NCBI GenBank assembly: GCA_902488815.1
Contig: CABTXP010000002.1
Location: 1 to 64,000, forward strand
Source: an uncultured Eubacteriales bacterium
Lineage (GTDB): Bacteria; Bacillota; Clostridia; Tissierellales; Peptoniphilaceae
Length of the DNA stretch: 64,000 bases
Direction of reading: 5' to 3'
This document shows, piece by piece, positions 26,387-35,314 of the stretch (positions within the stretch are counted from its first letter, which is position 1; the number at the start of each line of letters is the position of its first letter). The notes below the pieces were generated by a model. It had not been told where the DNA came from. It searched no databases and saw nothing but the letters and a program-made list of their open reading frames with translations. The position numbers and the translations under genes were made by a program.

Positions 26387-26862
26387 CTTTTTCTCCCTCT
26401 ACTTCCCCTTCTAAGTCGAAGACAAAGTCCCATTATTATTCCAGGCAGGAAAAGTGATAGGGCAATGTTTAAAATTTGCATGTCGCTTCCCCACATTGTT
26501 ATAATCATATTTCCGGGCAAGGTCAAAAAGTCCATAGGAAATCTCCATAGGTTTTCTCCTATCTCTCCTTTAAAGAGATCGAAGCCGTTTCCCGCCAAAG
26601 CTATTACTATAAAGACTATTCCGATTAAGACAATGTATGAGCCTACAAAAAAGTCGCCATACCTTTTATATTTTTTGGAAAGAATTTGAGACAAAAACAC
26701 ATATAGCAAAATTACAAATAATGTGTAAATAATTTTCCCTACAATATTTCCATATATAATTTTTTGCATTAACTCAAACATGGAAAAAAACTTTCCCGTC
26801 ATGAGCACAATAAAGGCGATTATTAATTGAATAATAAGGGCCTTAATGTTGTTTAAAAACAT
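26383..26862 (-). CDS. Small integral membrane protein of unknown function
   Basis: A 159-aa protein with four probable membrane segments (about 8-28, 40-60, 70-92 and 125-148) and a strongly basic tail LRLRRGSRGRKR. No motif is recognised. It starts one base before the end of spacing with apbE (stop at 26863) and overlaps the SNase gene, so it belongs to the apbE-SNase-PgpA operon. Confidence 0.6.
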   Translation of the reverse strand: MFLNNIKALIIQLIIAFIVLMTGKFFSMFELMQKIIYGNIVGKIIYTLFVILLYVFLSQILSKKYKRYGDFFVGSYIVLIGIVFIVIALAGNGFDLFKGEIGENLWRFPMDFLTLPGNMIITMWGSDMQILNIALSLFLPGIIMGLCLRLRRGSRGRKR

Positions 26863-28050
26863 TTAATCACCGATTACCATATCGTCCATATCTCCCCACA
26901 GTTGAATGTTTCCATCATCTGTTACAAATAAAGCTTTCACGTCCTTGTGTGAATTCATAAATTCTTCCACTTCACTTGGTGACATTACAAAAAGTGCAGT
27001 AGATAAAAAGTCTGCAAGGCCGGAGTCATTTACAACAACAGTTACAGATCTCCAGTAGTTAGCCGGATATCCTGTATCAGGGTCTATAATGTGGCAGTAT
27101 CTCTTGCCTTCCGCTTCAAAAAATCTTTGGTAGTCGCCGCTTGTAACTACCGATTCATTTGTAATTTTAAGTTTTGCCACAATGCCGTCAAACTTTTCAA
27201 AGTTTTCGCCGTCGGGACTTTCAACGCCAATTGTATAGAATTGGTTGCCCGGCTCTCTTACCTTTGTTACATCTCCTGCCGAGACAATGTTGCCTCCCGC
27301 TGAAATAAGTGCCGCCGTGACGCCCTTCTCTTCAAGTTCTCTTTTTATCATTTCGCTGGCATATCCTTTTGCCACGGAGCCCACATCTAATTTCATGCTC
27401 TTGGGTTTTATGAACACGGTCTTGTTTTGAGGATCAAGTTCAATCACGCTGATACTTATGTCGTGAAGGATTTTACTTATCTCTTCTTCAGTTGGTATCG
27501 GACTGCCGAACATAGCCGTAACTTCAGCTTCTTTTGCCTTCATTTCTTCTGCACTCGGCATTGTAAGTTGCTCGTCATAGGCATAGGCATCTCTGTACTT
27601 GGTCCAAATTTCTGTCAATGGTCCCACCAAAATATTTGTCTTGTGAGAATATTTTTCAGATGCATTTAAAGAAAACTCAATTAAGTCAAAGATTTCATCA
27701 TCCACTTTAACAGGTCCTTCCCCGGCATTGTCATTTATAGTCTTCACATTTACAATACCGTCGTAGTTGTTAAAGCTGTCAAACTTCTTGTGAAGTTCCA
27801 TGTACCTGTCTTCAATGTAGTTAAGGTACTCTCTTGCCGTCTCTTCATTCTTTTCAAACACGGTTGACTGAATAACCGTGTCAAAGGCTCCCGTCATGGT
27901 ACTTGAATATTTTTCGTATTTAACATTCTCATCTGTATTTACTTTTTGATCTGTCTCTACTTTCTCATCGTTATTAACTTTTTTATCTGAGGTATTGCCG
28001 CAACCTATTAATAATAGTGCCGCCATTAATATAATTAAAATTTTTTTCAT
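26863..28050 (-). CDS. apbE: FAD:protein FMN transferase, lipoprotein
   Basis: Extracytoplasmic enzyme that attaches FMN covalently to threonines of flavoproteins such as Rnf/Nqr subunits. The start at 28050 is four nt behind GGGAGG; a GTG four codons upstream is less likely. The signal has a lipobox LLLIGCG, so it is membrane-anchored by lipid. Core motifs include MTGAFDTVI, LDVGSVAKGYASEMI, ALISAGGNIVSAGD and the C-terminal HIIDPDTGYPA and SGDYQRFFE blocks. About 395 aa. No Rnf genes are in the window, so its client lies elsewhere. Confidence 0.93.
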   Translation of the reverse strand: MKKILIILMAALLLIGCGNTSDKKVNNDEKVETDQKVNTDENVKYEKYSSTMTGAFDTVIQSTVFEKNEETAREYLNYIEDRYMELHKKFDSFNNYDGIVNVKTINDNAGEGPVKVDDEIFDLIEFSLNASEKYSHKTNILVGPLTEIWTKYRDAYAYDEQLTMPSAEEMKAKEAEVTAMFGSPIPTEEEISKILHDISISVIELDPQNKTVFIKPKSMKLDVGSVAKGYASEMIKRELEEKGVTAALISAGGNIVSAGDVTKVREPGNQFYTIGVESPDGENFEKFDGIVAKLKITNESVVTSGDYQRFFEAEGKRYCHIIDPDTGYPANYWRSVTVVVNDSGLADFLSTALFVMSPSEVEEFMNSHKDVKALFVTDDGNIQLWGDMDDMVIGD

Positions 28051-28162
28051 GTTGCCTCCCACTTAAAATATACCATAGCTTCTTTAATTAAAATAGTGTT
28101 ATCACGACAATGTTTCTCAATATTTGTGCTAAAATGATATTACATTTTTTCGAAGGTGAACT

Positions 28163-29065
28163 ATGAGCAAAAAAACTTTAGCCTACATTGCAAACATTGT
28201 TCAAGTTGCAGTGGTGGCTCTATCAATTATCTTTGTAAAAATTGTGTTGGAAATGACTAATCCCGTCGACCAACTCACATATAGATTTTTTCTTGCCTTT
28301 ATTACAGTTGTAGTTGTAAATATTTTTTCAAAGAAAAAACTTAAGATTACAAAAGAGATGGCAAAGGATTTGGGAATACTCTCAATATTTTTCCCCGTTC
28401 TCTTTCTTTTGTTACAAGGCTTGGGACTTAATTACTCCACAGCAACGGAGACTGCGATTATCCAATCTCTTGCCCCCATATTTGCAATTATTTTGTCTCA
28501 AATAATGTTAAAGGAAAAGACGACGACCTTCCAAAAGTTTATGATACTTTTGTCCGTGGCGGGAATTGTTTACATGACATACATGGGTTCAAAGTCTTCC
28601 GTGTCCTTTCATTTAAAAGGCACAATACTGTTGCTCCTTTCATCAGTTGCCCTTGCCTTTAACTTGGTACTGCCGAGAGCCTTTAGAGACAAGTACACTC
28701 CTTATGAAATAACTTCCGTGATAATTATTTTCGGATTTTTTGCCTTTGCAATCCAAAGTCTTATCTATCACTTGGTTATTAAGGAGCCCTTTGACTTTGC
28801 CCTTATGTTTCAGCCAAAATTTTTCGCATCAATGTTTTACTTAGGCGTTCTTTCCATATACATGACCTCATACTTTAACAACTACGCCTTAAAGTACTTG
28901 GAAGTTTCAAAGATGAGTGTCTTTACAAACCTATGTCCCATTATTTCTCTAATAGGTGCCGTAGTAATACTTAAAGAGTCCGTCTACTACTACCACATTG
29001 TAGGGATTGCCATAACTTTAATCGGTATTATCGGCACGAATATAAATTTCAAAACAAAAAAATAA
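28163..29065 (+). CDS. EamA/DMT family transporter
   Basis: A 300-aa inner-membrane protein with ten hydrophobic segments arranged as two EamA repeats (about 5-135 and 150-295), each ending in the typical LKE(K/S) motif (IMLKEKTTTFQKF and VVILKESVYYYHIVG). These drug/metabolite superfamily carriers export or import metabolites; substrate not predictable. Isolated on the plus strand, with an extended -10 (TGCTAAAAT) shortly upstream and a terminator downstream. Confidence 0.88.
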   Translation: MSKKTLAYIANIVQVAVVALSIIFVKIVLEMTNPVDQLTYRFFLAFITVVVVNIFSKKKLKITKEMAKDLGILSIFFPVLFLLLQGLGLNYSTATETAIIQSLAPIFAIILSQIMLKEKTTTFQKFMILLSVAGIVYMTYMGSKSSVSFHLKGTILLLLSSVALAFNLVLPRAFRDKYTPYEITSVIIIFGFFAFAIQSLIYHLVIKEPFDFALMFQPKFFASMFYLGVLSIYMTSYFNNYALKYLEVSKMSVFTNLCPIISLIGAVVILKESVYYYHIVGIAITLIGIIGTNINFKTKK

Positions 29066-29107
29066 GACCGATTACTCGGTCTATAGTCCACTTAGGTGGA
29101 TTTTTTT
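29065..29107 (+). terminator. Terminator of the EamA transporter gene
   Basis: Two hairpins lie in tandem: AGACCG/CGGTCT (29065-29082) and TCCAC/GTGGA (29087-29100), the second followed by seven T. It is located between convergent genes. Confidence 0.88.
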
Positions 29108-29882
29108 ATGCAATTAATTCAATGTCTTCGATTTTTCTGTTGTAAATTTCCACAAGTTCCTGTTCAGTTATGTCCTTTGCCTTTACGTCAAGAGTTATCT
29201 CACCCTTGTTAAGCATGATAATTCTGTCTGAATACTCAATGGCGTGGGACAGGTTGTGAGTAATCATCATTGTGGTGATCTTCTCTCTCTTTATAAGCTC
29301 AACAGTTTTGTCCATAATAAGCTTTGAAGTCTTCGGGTCGAGGGCCGCCGTGTGTTCGTCAAGGAGAAGTATCTCCGGCCTTCTAAGTGTTGCCATTAAC
29401 AGTGAAAGAGATTGTCTTTGTCCGCCTGAGAGGAACTTAACCTTTGTGTTTAATTTGTCTTCCAAACCTAATCCCAACTCGGAAAGTTTAAATTGAATGA
29501 AGTCCTTGTTTTCTTTACGCACTAATTTCTTAAAAGAAAACTTTTGACCTTTTTTAAGTGCCATGGACATATTTTCCATAATGTTAAGTCCCGACGAAAC
29601 TCCCATTGACGGGTCTTGGTATACCTTGCCGATGTACTTGGCTCTCTCCTGCTCCGGAAGTGCTCCTAAGTTTACGTCACCTAAAAATATTTCTCCAAGG
29701 TCTTCCTTAATGCTTCCGCTAATAATATTAAAGAGTGTACTCTTGCCACATCCGTTTGGGCCTAAAATTGTGGTACATTCATTTTCATTTACTTTAAGTG
29801 AAAAATCTTCAAATACTATATTTTCTTCCGGCGTTCCCGGGTAAAAAACTTTTTTAATATTTTTAACTTCAAGCATCTTCAT
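29106..29882 (-). CDS. ABC importer ATP-binding protein (ABC_sub_bind/TrpX-type system)
   Basis: Cytosolic ATPase, 258 aa. Walker A is GPNGCGKST, signature LSGGQRQSLS, Walker B ILLLDEHTAALDP. It overlaps the permease gene by 14 nt and belongs with the two lipoproteins of the ABC_sub_bind family. In this family transporters (TrpXYZ-like) one ATPase of this type (branched-chain-amino-acid-like) is usual. Substrate is discussed under the T-box elements. Confidence 0.9.
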   Translation of the reverse strand: MKMLEVKNIKKVFYPGTPEENIVFEDFSLKVNENECTTILGPNGCGKSTLFNIISGSIKEDLGEIFLGDVNLGALPEQERAKYIGKVYQDPSMGVSSGLNIMENMSMALKKGQKFSFKKLVRKENKDFIQFKLSELGLGLEDKLNTKVKFLSGGQRQSLSLLMATLRRPEILLLDEHTAALDPKTSKLIMDKTVELIKREKITTMMITHNLSHAIEYSDRIIMLNKGEITLDVKAKDITEQELVEIYNRKIEDIELIA

Positions 29883-30744
29883 TCCTCCTTGTAATTTTTG
29901 CCTTTGATCTTTTGGCCACTACATTGTTGTATACAATAAATGCAACAACTATAACTGCGGTAATCCCCTTTAAGTCGTTGGGGTTAAGTCCCGCTTCAAT
30001 TGCTATTCCGTAAATTAATCTGTAGCAAATACTTCCTATTATAGCTCTCGTCGTAAGCTTCATCCTGCGACTGTTTCTCATAAAGGTATCCCCTATTACA
30101 ATTGAGGCAAGAGCCATAACGATCATGCCTTGTCCCATTGTAATGTCCACAAAGCCTTGTGCCTGTGCTTGGACTGCACCTGAGAGACCTACAATTGCAT
30201 TTGAAAGCACAAGTCCCGCCATGGTGTACTTGTCCGGGTCCTTGCCAAGACTTTTAACCAGCTGTTCATTGTCCCCGGTCACAACTAATAGGTAACCTTT
30301 TTCCGTTTTAAAAAACCAGTCCAACAAAAGTTTTACAATTGCTACAAGTATTAACAGAAGCACAACTCTCGGAAGAGGCGTTACGTCAAAAATAGTTTTG
30401 TAGTCAAAGAGCGGTACGTTACTCTTGCCTGTAATGCGAAGATTAATACTGTAGAGCATTGTCATAGTTAAAATCCCTGAGAGTATTGCCTCGATTTTAA
30501 ATTTTTTGTAAAGGAAGAAGGTAATATATCCTGCAATTCCTCCCGCTATAAAAGCAATTATCAAAGACACGAAGGGGTTCATGCCCTGTGTCAAAAATCT
30601 TCCCACTACAAAAGCACCTAAGGGGAATGTTCCCTCAACTGAAAGGTCCGCTATGTCTAAAATTTTAAATGTAATTACAACACCTATTGCCAATAGGGAA
30701 AACACCAGTCCCGATTCAATTGATGCCAAGAGTACCTGTTCCAT
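29869..30744 (-). CDS. ABC importer permease (BPD_transp_2 type)
   Basis: A 291-aa membrane protein with eight or nine hydrophobic helices of the branched-chain amino acid/ribose permease group. ADLSVEGTFPLGAFVVGRFL and LSNAIVGLSGAVQAQAQGFVDITMGQGM are typical of permeases paired with ABC_sub_bind proteins. The C-terminal tail is basic. Gene order binding protein, permease, ATPase is complete on the minus strand. Confidence 0.9.
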   Translation of the reverse strand: MEQVLLASIESGLVFSLLAIGVVITFKILDIADLSVEGTFPLGAFVVGRFLTQGMNPFVSLIIAFIAGGIAGYITFFLYKKFKIEAILSGILTMTMLYSINLRITGKSNVPLFDYKTIFDVTPLPRVVLLLILVAIVKLLLDWFFKTEKGYLLVVTGDNEQLVKSLGKDPDKYTMAGLVLSNAIVGLSGAVQAQAQGFVDITMGQGMIVMALASIVIGDTFMRNSRRMKLTTRAIIGSICYRLIYGIAIEAGLNPNDLKGITAVIVVAFIVYNNVVAKRSKAKITRRNEDA

Positions 30745-30754
30745 TATTTCTCCT

Positions 30755-31729
30755 TTATTCTCCTACTATATTTGCGTCTTTAAATATTTCCTGATCTATA
30801 TTAAGGCCAAGTGCCTCTGCAACTTTTTTGTTAACCGACATTTTAGTTTCCGTTTCAAAGTAAACGGGAATTTCTGCCGGGCTCTTGCCTTCCATTATTT
30901 CCTTTGCCATAATTGCGGCTTCTCGTCCGAGCTTTTCATAGTCAATGCCGTCAGTCATGAGTATGCCACCTTCTACAGGACCTTGTTCCGCTGCAAAAGA
31001 AGGAATTTTATTTTCTTCCAATTTTTTTGCCACAACGGCAACGGAAGATGAAATCATATTGTCCGTAATTGAAAAGAATCCGTCTATGTCTTTTACCAAG
31101 GATGTCATTGCTTGACTTACATCATTAATGTTATTTACCCCTACAGCTTTAAATTCTAAATTCATTTCCTTGCAAATTGCTTCCAACTCTTTAACTTGTG
31201 ATTCGGAATTGGCTTCACTTGTAGAGTAAATTGTGCCGATAGTTTTAATCTCCGGAAAGACTTTTAAAAATGTCTCCAACTGCGACTTAGGTCCGATGTA
31301 GTCTGAAACTCCTGTCACATTTTTGCCGGGCTTTTCATTTGAGTCCACAAGGTTTGCACTTACAGGGTCGGTCACCGCGTTAAAAATAATGGGAATATCT
31401 TTTACCGCGTTCTTTGCACCTTGCGCCGCCGGAGTAGCTATGGCATATATTAAATCAACTTTCTCCGACTCCAAAGACTTGGGTATTTGATTTGTAAGAG
31501 AAATATCTCCCGAAGCATTTTTAAATGCTTCTTCCACTTCAAAGCCTTCGTCTTTTAGTCCTTCAATAAAGCCTTCTCTTGCTCTGTCAAGTGCCGGGTG
31601 TTCTACAAATTGAACTACACCTACTTTTATTTTGCCGTGATCGGTTTCACTCATTTCTTTCTTTGTGCCGCAAGCTGTGAGTATTAAAATACCTGCACAC
31701 ATTAATGCCAATAAACTTTTCTTTTTCAT
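30755..31729 (-). CDS. ABC substrate-binding lipoprotein (ABC_sub_bind family), copy 1
   Basis: Solute-binding protein of the ABC_sub_bind (TrpX-like) family. The signal ends in the lipobox LILTACG, so it is lipid-anchored outside the membrane. Core blocks are KVGVVQFVEHPALDRAREGF, DLIYAIATPAAQGAKN and FNAVTDPVSANLVDS. The start is taken at the second ATG of ATGATG (31729), seven nt after GGAGG; the open frame extends further upstream only through the T-box terminator. About 324 aa. It is co-transcribed with the permease and ATPase from a T-box-controlled promoter. Confidence 0.9.
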   Translation of the reverse strand: MKKKSLLALMCAGILILTACGTKKEMSETDHGKIKVGVVQFVEHPALDRAREGFIEGLKDEGFEVEEAFKNASGDISLTNQIPKSLESEKVDLIYAIATPAAQGAKNAVKDIPIIFNAVTDPVSANLVDSNEKPGKNVTGVSDYIGPKSQLETFLKVFPEIKTIGTIYSTSEANSESQVKELEAICKEMNLEFKAVGVNNINDVSQAMTSLVKDIDGFFSITDNMISSSVAVVAKKLEENKIPSFAAEQGPVEGGILMTDGIDYEKLGREAAIMAKEIMEGKSPAEIPVYFETETKMSVNKKVAEALGLNIDQEIFKDANIVGE

Positions 31730-31743
31730 CATAAACCTCCAAT

Positions 31744-32005
31744 AAAAAAAGCCTTCCATCCTGTAATAGGACGAAAGACTTGACTTACGCGGTACCACCC
31801 ATTTTTCGTAATAAAAAATTACCTCATTGGAATCCAACAATTCCTATCCCTTGGTAACGGGGGAGTCCGTGCTGCCTACTATACTTTCAACAAGCAAGCT
31901 TGGGAGTGTATATTACAAATCGCACAACTATCGGTTCCCACCCTTCCCGATTCTCTGGATTATGTGGTAGATTTCTTTCTCTCCTTCAAAGCCACTTTTA
32001 AATTA
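31744..32005 (-). promoter_or_regulatory. T-box riboswitch 1, upstream of the ABC importer operon
   Basis: On the minus strand the leader has Stem I with AGAGA/terminal loop GGTGGGAA, the conserved antiterminator block GGGTGGTACCGCG (31800-31788), and a terminator (31744-31780) ending in a T run. The variable base after TGG is T, matching tRNAs with discriminator A. The 3' strand of the inferred specifier loop reads GTAATATACACTCC (31916-31903). It offers TAT (Tyr) or ATA (Ile) but no TGG, so Trp is unlikely. Confidence 0.9.
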
Positions 32006-32011
32006 CATAAG

Positions 32012-32040
32012 ATTATATGGTAAGCAGTTTAGCAAGTCAA
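32012..32040 (-). promoter_or_regulatory. Sigma-A promoter of T-box 1
   Basis: Minus strand TTGACT (32040-32035), 17-bp spacer, TATAAT (32017-32012), followed by the T-box leader. Confidence 0.88.
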
Positions 32041-32085
32041 GTGCTTTTTTTAATTTTTACAGAAAGTTTAATGATTTAATTTAAA

Positions 32086-33066
32086 TTATTTTTCGCCAAT
32101 GATTTCAGCATTTTGGAAAAACTCGTCGTTTAAATCCAAACCTAATATTTCCGCCGTGTTCTTGTTTATTTTTTTAATAATTTCGTCGTGATAAGCTACG
32201 GGAATGTCACCGGCCTTTTCGCCCTTTAAAATTCTAATTGCAATTTCACCGGCAAGTCTTCCCTGTTCGTAGTAAGAAATGCCTTGGCTCATTAAGAGTC
32301 CGTTGGCAACTTGTCCTTCTTCCGCTGAAAGGGACGGGATTTTATTTTCATTTAATGTTGCCGCCACAACTGACACTGCATTGGCAACTGTGTTGTCCGT
32401 AAGAGCAAAGAGCGCGTCCACTTTACCTGTGAGAGATGCGGCAGCTTGTGCAACGTCGTTTGTAGTCGTTACGCCTACGGGGCGAAGGTCTAAATTTAAT
32501 TCTTTTAAAACTTTTTCAAGCTCTTCCAATTGAACCTGTGAGTTGGTCTCTGATGTGTTATAAATAACTCCGAAAGTCTTTGTGTCGGGATAGAGCTTTA
32601 AAAATTCTTCTATTTGCGCCTTAGGTGAAATGTAGTCCGATGCTCCCGTAATATTTCCGCCGGGCTTTTCAACTGAGTCAACAAGACCTGCTTTAACAGG
32701 ATCCGTCACACTTGAGAAGACAATTGGAATATCCTTAACCATGTTCTTCGCACCTTGTGCCGAAGGAGTTGCTATGGCATAAATTAAATCCACTTTGTCT
32801 CCTTCAAATTTTTTCGGAATTTGTGTCGTAAGAGACATGTCTCCGTTTTCGTTTTGCACATCTATCTTTACATTGAGGCCCGAATCTTTTAATGCATCTT
32901 CAAAACCTTCTCTCGCGTGGTCCAAGGACACATGGTCCATAAATTGAATTACGCCTACTTTATAAACTTTTTCTCCTTTAGGCGCTTCTTCCGTTTTTGA
33001 ATTGCCGCAAGCGGTCAGTGTTAAAATTCCTGCCAATGCTAATGCTGAAATAATTCTCTTTTTCAT
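32086..33066 (-). CDS. ABC substrate-binding lipoprotein (ABC_sub_bind family), copy 2
   Basis: A 326-aa paralogue of copy 1, with lipobox LTLTACG and the same core blocks (KVGVIQFMDHVSLDHAREGF, DLIYAIATPSAQGAKN, VTDPVKAGLVDS). It has its own T-box and promoter and no permease or ATPase of its own, so it probably shares the downstream transporter, possibly with different affinity. The next unit's promoter starts about 45 bp after its stop. Confidence 0.9.
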   Translation of the reverse strand: MKKRIISALALAGILTLTACGNSKTEEAPKGEKVYKVGVIQFMDHVSLDHAREGFEDALKDSGLNVKIDVQNENGDMSLTTQIPKKFEGDKVDLIYAIATPSAQGAKNMVKDIPIVFSSVTDPVKAGLVDSVEKPGGNITGASDYISPKAQIEEFLKLYPDTKTFGVIYNTSETNSQVQLEELEKVLKELNLDLRPVGVTTTNDVAQAAASLTGKVDALFALTDNTVANAVSVVAATLNENKIPSLSAEEGQVANGLLMSQGISYYEQGRLAGEIAIRILKGEKAGDIPVAYHDEIIKKINKNTAEILGLDLNDEFFQNAEIIGEK

Positions 33067-33088
33067 TTCTTCCTCCTAAATTTGGGTA

Positions 33089-33346
33089 TAAAAAAAGTCT
33101 TTCAATCCCTAAAGGGACGAAAGACATATCCGCGGTACCACCCTAATTGTGAAAATACTTCACCACTTATCCGAGTCAAACAACTCTTATCCTATTCTAA
33201 CGGGGGAATCCGGGACAGTTTACTTAATTCTACTATCCGGCTTGGGAGTGAATATTACATGTCCTCACATCTATCGGCTCTCACCTGCTCCGACTCTCTT
33301 TGAAATGTAATCTGACATCTTTCTCTCCGTCATTGCCTTTAAATTG
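33089..33346 (-). promoter_or_regulatory. T-box riboswitch 2, upstream of binding protein copy 2
   Basis: Same architecture as T-box 1: Stem I with AGAGAGTCGG and loop GCAGGTGAGAG, antiterminator block AGGGTGGTACCGCG (33144-33131), and terminator 33089-33125 with six or more T. The specifier-loop 3' strand reads GTAATATTCACTCC (33258-33245), matching T-box 1 except for one base. TAT is shared by both; the frame one base later gives ATA in one and ATT in the other (both Ile). TGG is absent. Confidence 0.9.
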
Positions 33347-33352
33347 TTTATA

Positions 33353-33380
33353 ATTTTACCATTATGAAAAATATTGTCAA
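33353..33380 (-). promoter_or_regulatory. Sigma-A promoter of T-box 2
   Basis: Minus strand TTGACA (33380-33375), 16-bp spacer, TAAAAT (33358-33353). Confidence 0.82.
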
Positions 33381-33397
33381 CACTATTTTTGTAAAAT

Positions 33398-33991
33398 TTA
33401 TATTTTTTCCAAGTAATCTCTTAAATTAAATAAGGCTCTTGCCCTGTGAGAAATTTTATTTTTCTCTTCTTCACCTAATTCGCCGAAAGTTTTATCGTAG
33501 CCTTCAGGTATAAAGAGGCTGTCGTATCCGAAGCCTGCCGTGCCTCTATTGCTCTTGGCAATGGTGCCTTTTATAACTCCATCTACATAGTGAATGTTTT
33601 TTTCTTCATCTATTACACATATGGCTGTTTTAAAATAGGCGCTTCTGTCTCTTCCTTCCAACATCTTTAACAAAACTTCGTTGTTTCTCTTGTCGTCGTG
33701 ATCTTTTGCAAGGCCCAAGTCATAGGCAAACCTTGCGGAGTGAACTCCCGGCTTGCCGTCCAACGCATTTGCAAAAATTCCCGTGTCATCCGCCACTACC
33801 ATGTAGGGCACTTTTTGCGCCACGTCCGCCGCTTTAATATAGGCGTTTTTTTCCAAAGTGTCTTCGTTCTCTTCAGGACTTCCCGTGACCCCTACTTGTG
33901 ACTTGGAAAAAATTTCATACTTGTCGCCTAAAATTTCTTTAATCTCTTTTAACTTGTGAGCATTGTCTGTAGCTATTACTATTTTTCTCAA
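33398..33991 (-). CDS. rdgB: XTP/dITP diphosphatase (RdgB/HAM1 family)
   Basis: House-cleaning nucleotide pyrophosphatase that removes XTP, dITP and ITP. N-terminal KIVIATDNAHKLKEIKEIL, catalytic DDTGIFANALDGKPGVHSARFA, and the C-terminal GTAGFGYDSLFIPEGYDKTFGEL and SHRARAL are complete. The start is a TTG at 33991 overlapping the amidase stop (TTGA), giving about 197 aa, standard for the family. Confidence 0.95.
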   Translation of the reverse strand: MRKIVIATDNAHKLKEIKEILGDKYEIFSKSQVGVTGSPEENEDTLEKNAYIKAADVAQKVPYMVVADDTGIFANALDGKPGVHSARFAYDLGLAKDHDDKRNNEVLLKMLEGRDRSAYFKTAICVIDEEKNIHYVDGVIKGTIAKSNRGTAGFGYDSLFIPEGYDKTFGELGEEEKNKISHRARALFNLRDYLEKI

Positions 33992-35274
33992 CGTATTACA
34001 TACTCCTCTACATAATTGTCTATCCCGTTTGCAAGTCCTATACAAAGCTTATCCATGTATTCGCTGTCCATTATCTTTTGTAGCTCACCTTCATTGGATA
34101 TAAAACCTAACTCCGCAAGTGCAGCAACTGTCTTTGTGGTCTTTAAAACTATAAGGCCCGACCTGTCTTGTATAGTCCTGTTCTTAGCACCTGTTTCCCT
34201 TACAAGAGCCATTTGAAGTGCCTGTGCAAAGTGTTTTTGTTCCACGGTCTTAATTGGAATTTTATTTTCATTGCCGTATAGGACTTCAATGCCGTTTGCC
34301 TCTTTATTATCAGACAAGTTGTAGTGAATGCTTAAAAACAGCTCCGCATTTAAATCGTTAGCAAGCTTTGATCTTTCAGAAAGTTTTATATACTCGTCTC
34401 TGTCGCGAGTGAGTATTACTTCGTAGCCTCTGTCTCTTAAAATTCTCTCCAGGCGAAGGACCGTTTCCAAAGCAAAATCTTTTTCGTTATATGTTTCGTC
34501 GTCTCTGCCTTTAACTACCGCACCCGGGTCGTTGCCTCCGTGTCCTGCATCCAATACAATGGTCAAGCGGTCGTCCGCCTTTAAAAACTTTGAAATTTCT
34601 CTGTCTGCAAAGTCCTTTAAATCCACGCCTGCATCCAAGAAAACTTCTCTGTCTGTCTTCTTCTTGTTCGTGTCAATTTGTTTCTTTTCGCTTTCGGAAA
34701 TGTAGGACTCTCCTCCGATTAAATATCCGCCATCAATTGCGTCCTCAATTTCTTCAACTTCTTTTACTTCAGCCTTTGCCAAAACTTTTCGTGGCGTGTC
34801 AATTGTCACTTTATTATCTTCGTCTATAAAGTCTACTTTGTATCCCAAGGTCTCTGATATAAATCTCAAAGGCACCATGGTCTTTTGCTCTTCCCTCGGC
34901 TCGTAAAATGTAGTGAGCTTAGGAATAGTATTTTTTTCAATCTTAATTTTTTCGCCGTTTACATAGCAAACAGATGAGTCGATTCTCAGTTTAATTCCCT
35001 TGTCAGCAAGTGAAATGTCCACGGAACTTGTCTTGCCGTCCCAGAGAACTTCCGCTCCCAAGGACTCCGTTATTTCTCTAATGGGAACAAAGGTTCTGCC
35101 CTTTACTATGTATGGTGGAAATTCCGTATCTAATTCTTTTCCGTCTATATAAACTTTTACATCTCTCGTTTGTTGTAATTTATTGTCAACCTTTATTTGA
35201 ACCTTGCCGTAGCTTTTATTAGGCAAAGCACAGAGTAAAATCATCGTGCATATTAACAAAATTTTTTTCTTCAT
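33988..35274 (-). CDS. N-acetylmuramoyl-L-alanine amidase with copper-amine-oxidase-N-like domain
   Basis: Secreted peptidoglycan amidase, 428 aa. Signal peptide (about 1-23), then a copper-amine-oxidase-N-like domain with two repeats (GRTFVPIREITESLGAEV and MVPLRFISETLGYKV, about 30-165), often a surface-binding module in clostridia. The Amidase_3 domain (about 240-425) has VLDAGHGGNDPG, NEKDFALE, SIHYN and AELGF, which supply the zinc ligands and catalytic Glu. The usual SIHAN reads SIHYN. It is coupled to rdgB. Confidence 0.93.
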   Translation of the reverse strand: MKKKILLICTMILLCALPNKSYGKVQIKVDNKLQQTRDVKVYIDGKELDTEFPPYIVKGRTFVPIREITESLGAEVLWDGKTSSVDISLADKGIKLRIDSSVCYVNGEKIKIEKNTIPKLTTFYEPREEQKTMVPLRFISETLGYKVDFIDEDNKVTIDTPRKVLAKAEVKEVEEIEDAIDGGYLIGGESYISESEKKQIDTNKKKTDREVFLDAGVDLKDFADREISKFLKADDRLTIVLDAGHGGNDPGAVVKGRDDETYNEKDFALETVLRLERILRDRGYEVILTRDRDEYIKLSERSKLANDLNAELFLSIHYNLSDNKEANGIEVLYGNENKIPIKTVEQKHFAQALQMALVRETGAKNRTIQDRSGLIVLKTTKTVAALAELGFISNEGELQKIMDSEYMDKLCIGLANGIDNYVEEYVIR

Positions 35275-35314
35275 ACTACCTCCACCGTTAATTTATATTA
35301 TTTTGATTATTTAT

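Noticed and set aside
29106..33380. Tryptophan-specific TrpXYZ transporter
   Set aside because: Both T-boxes have TGGT (discriminator A) and no TGG in the specifier region.
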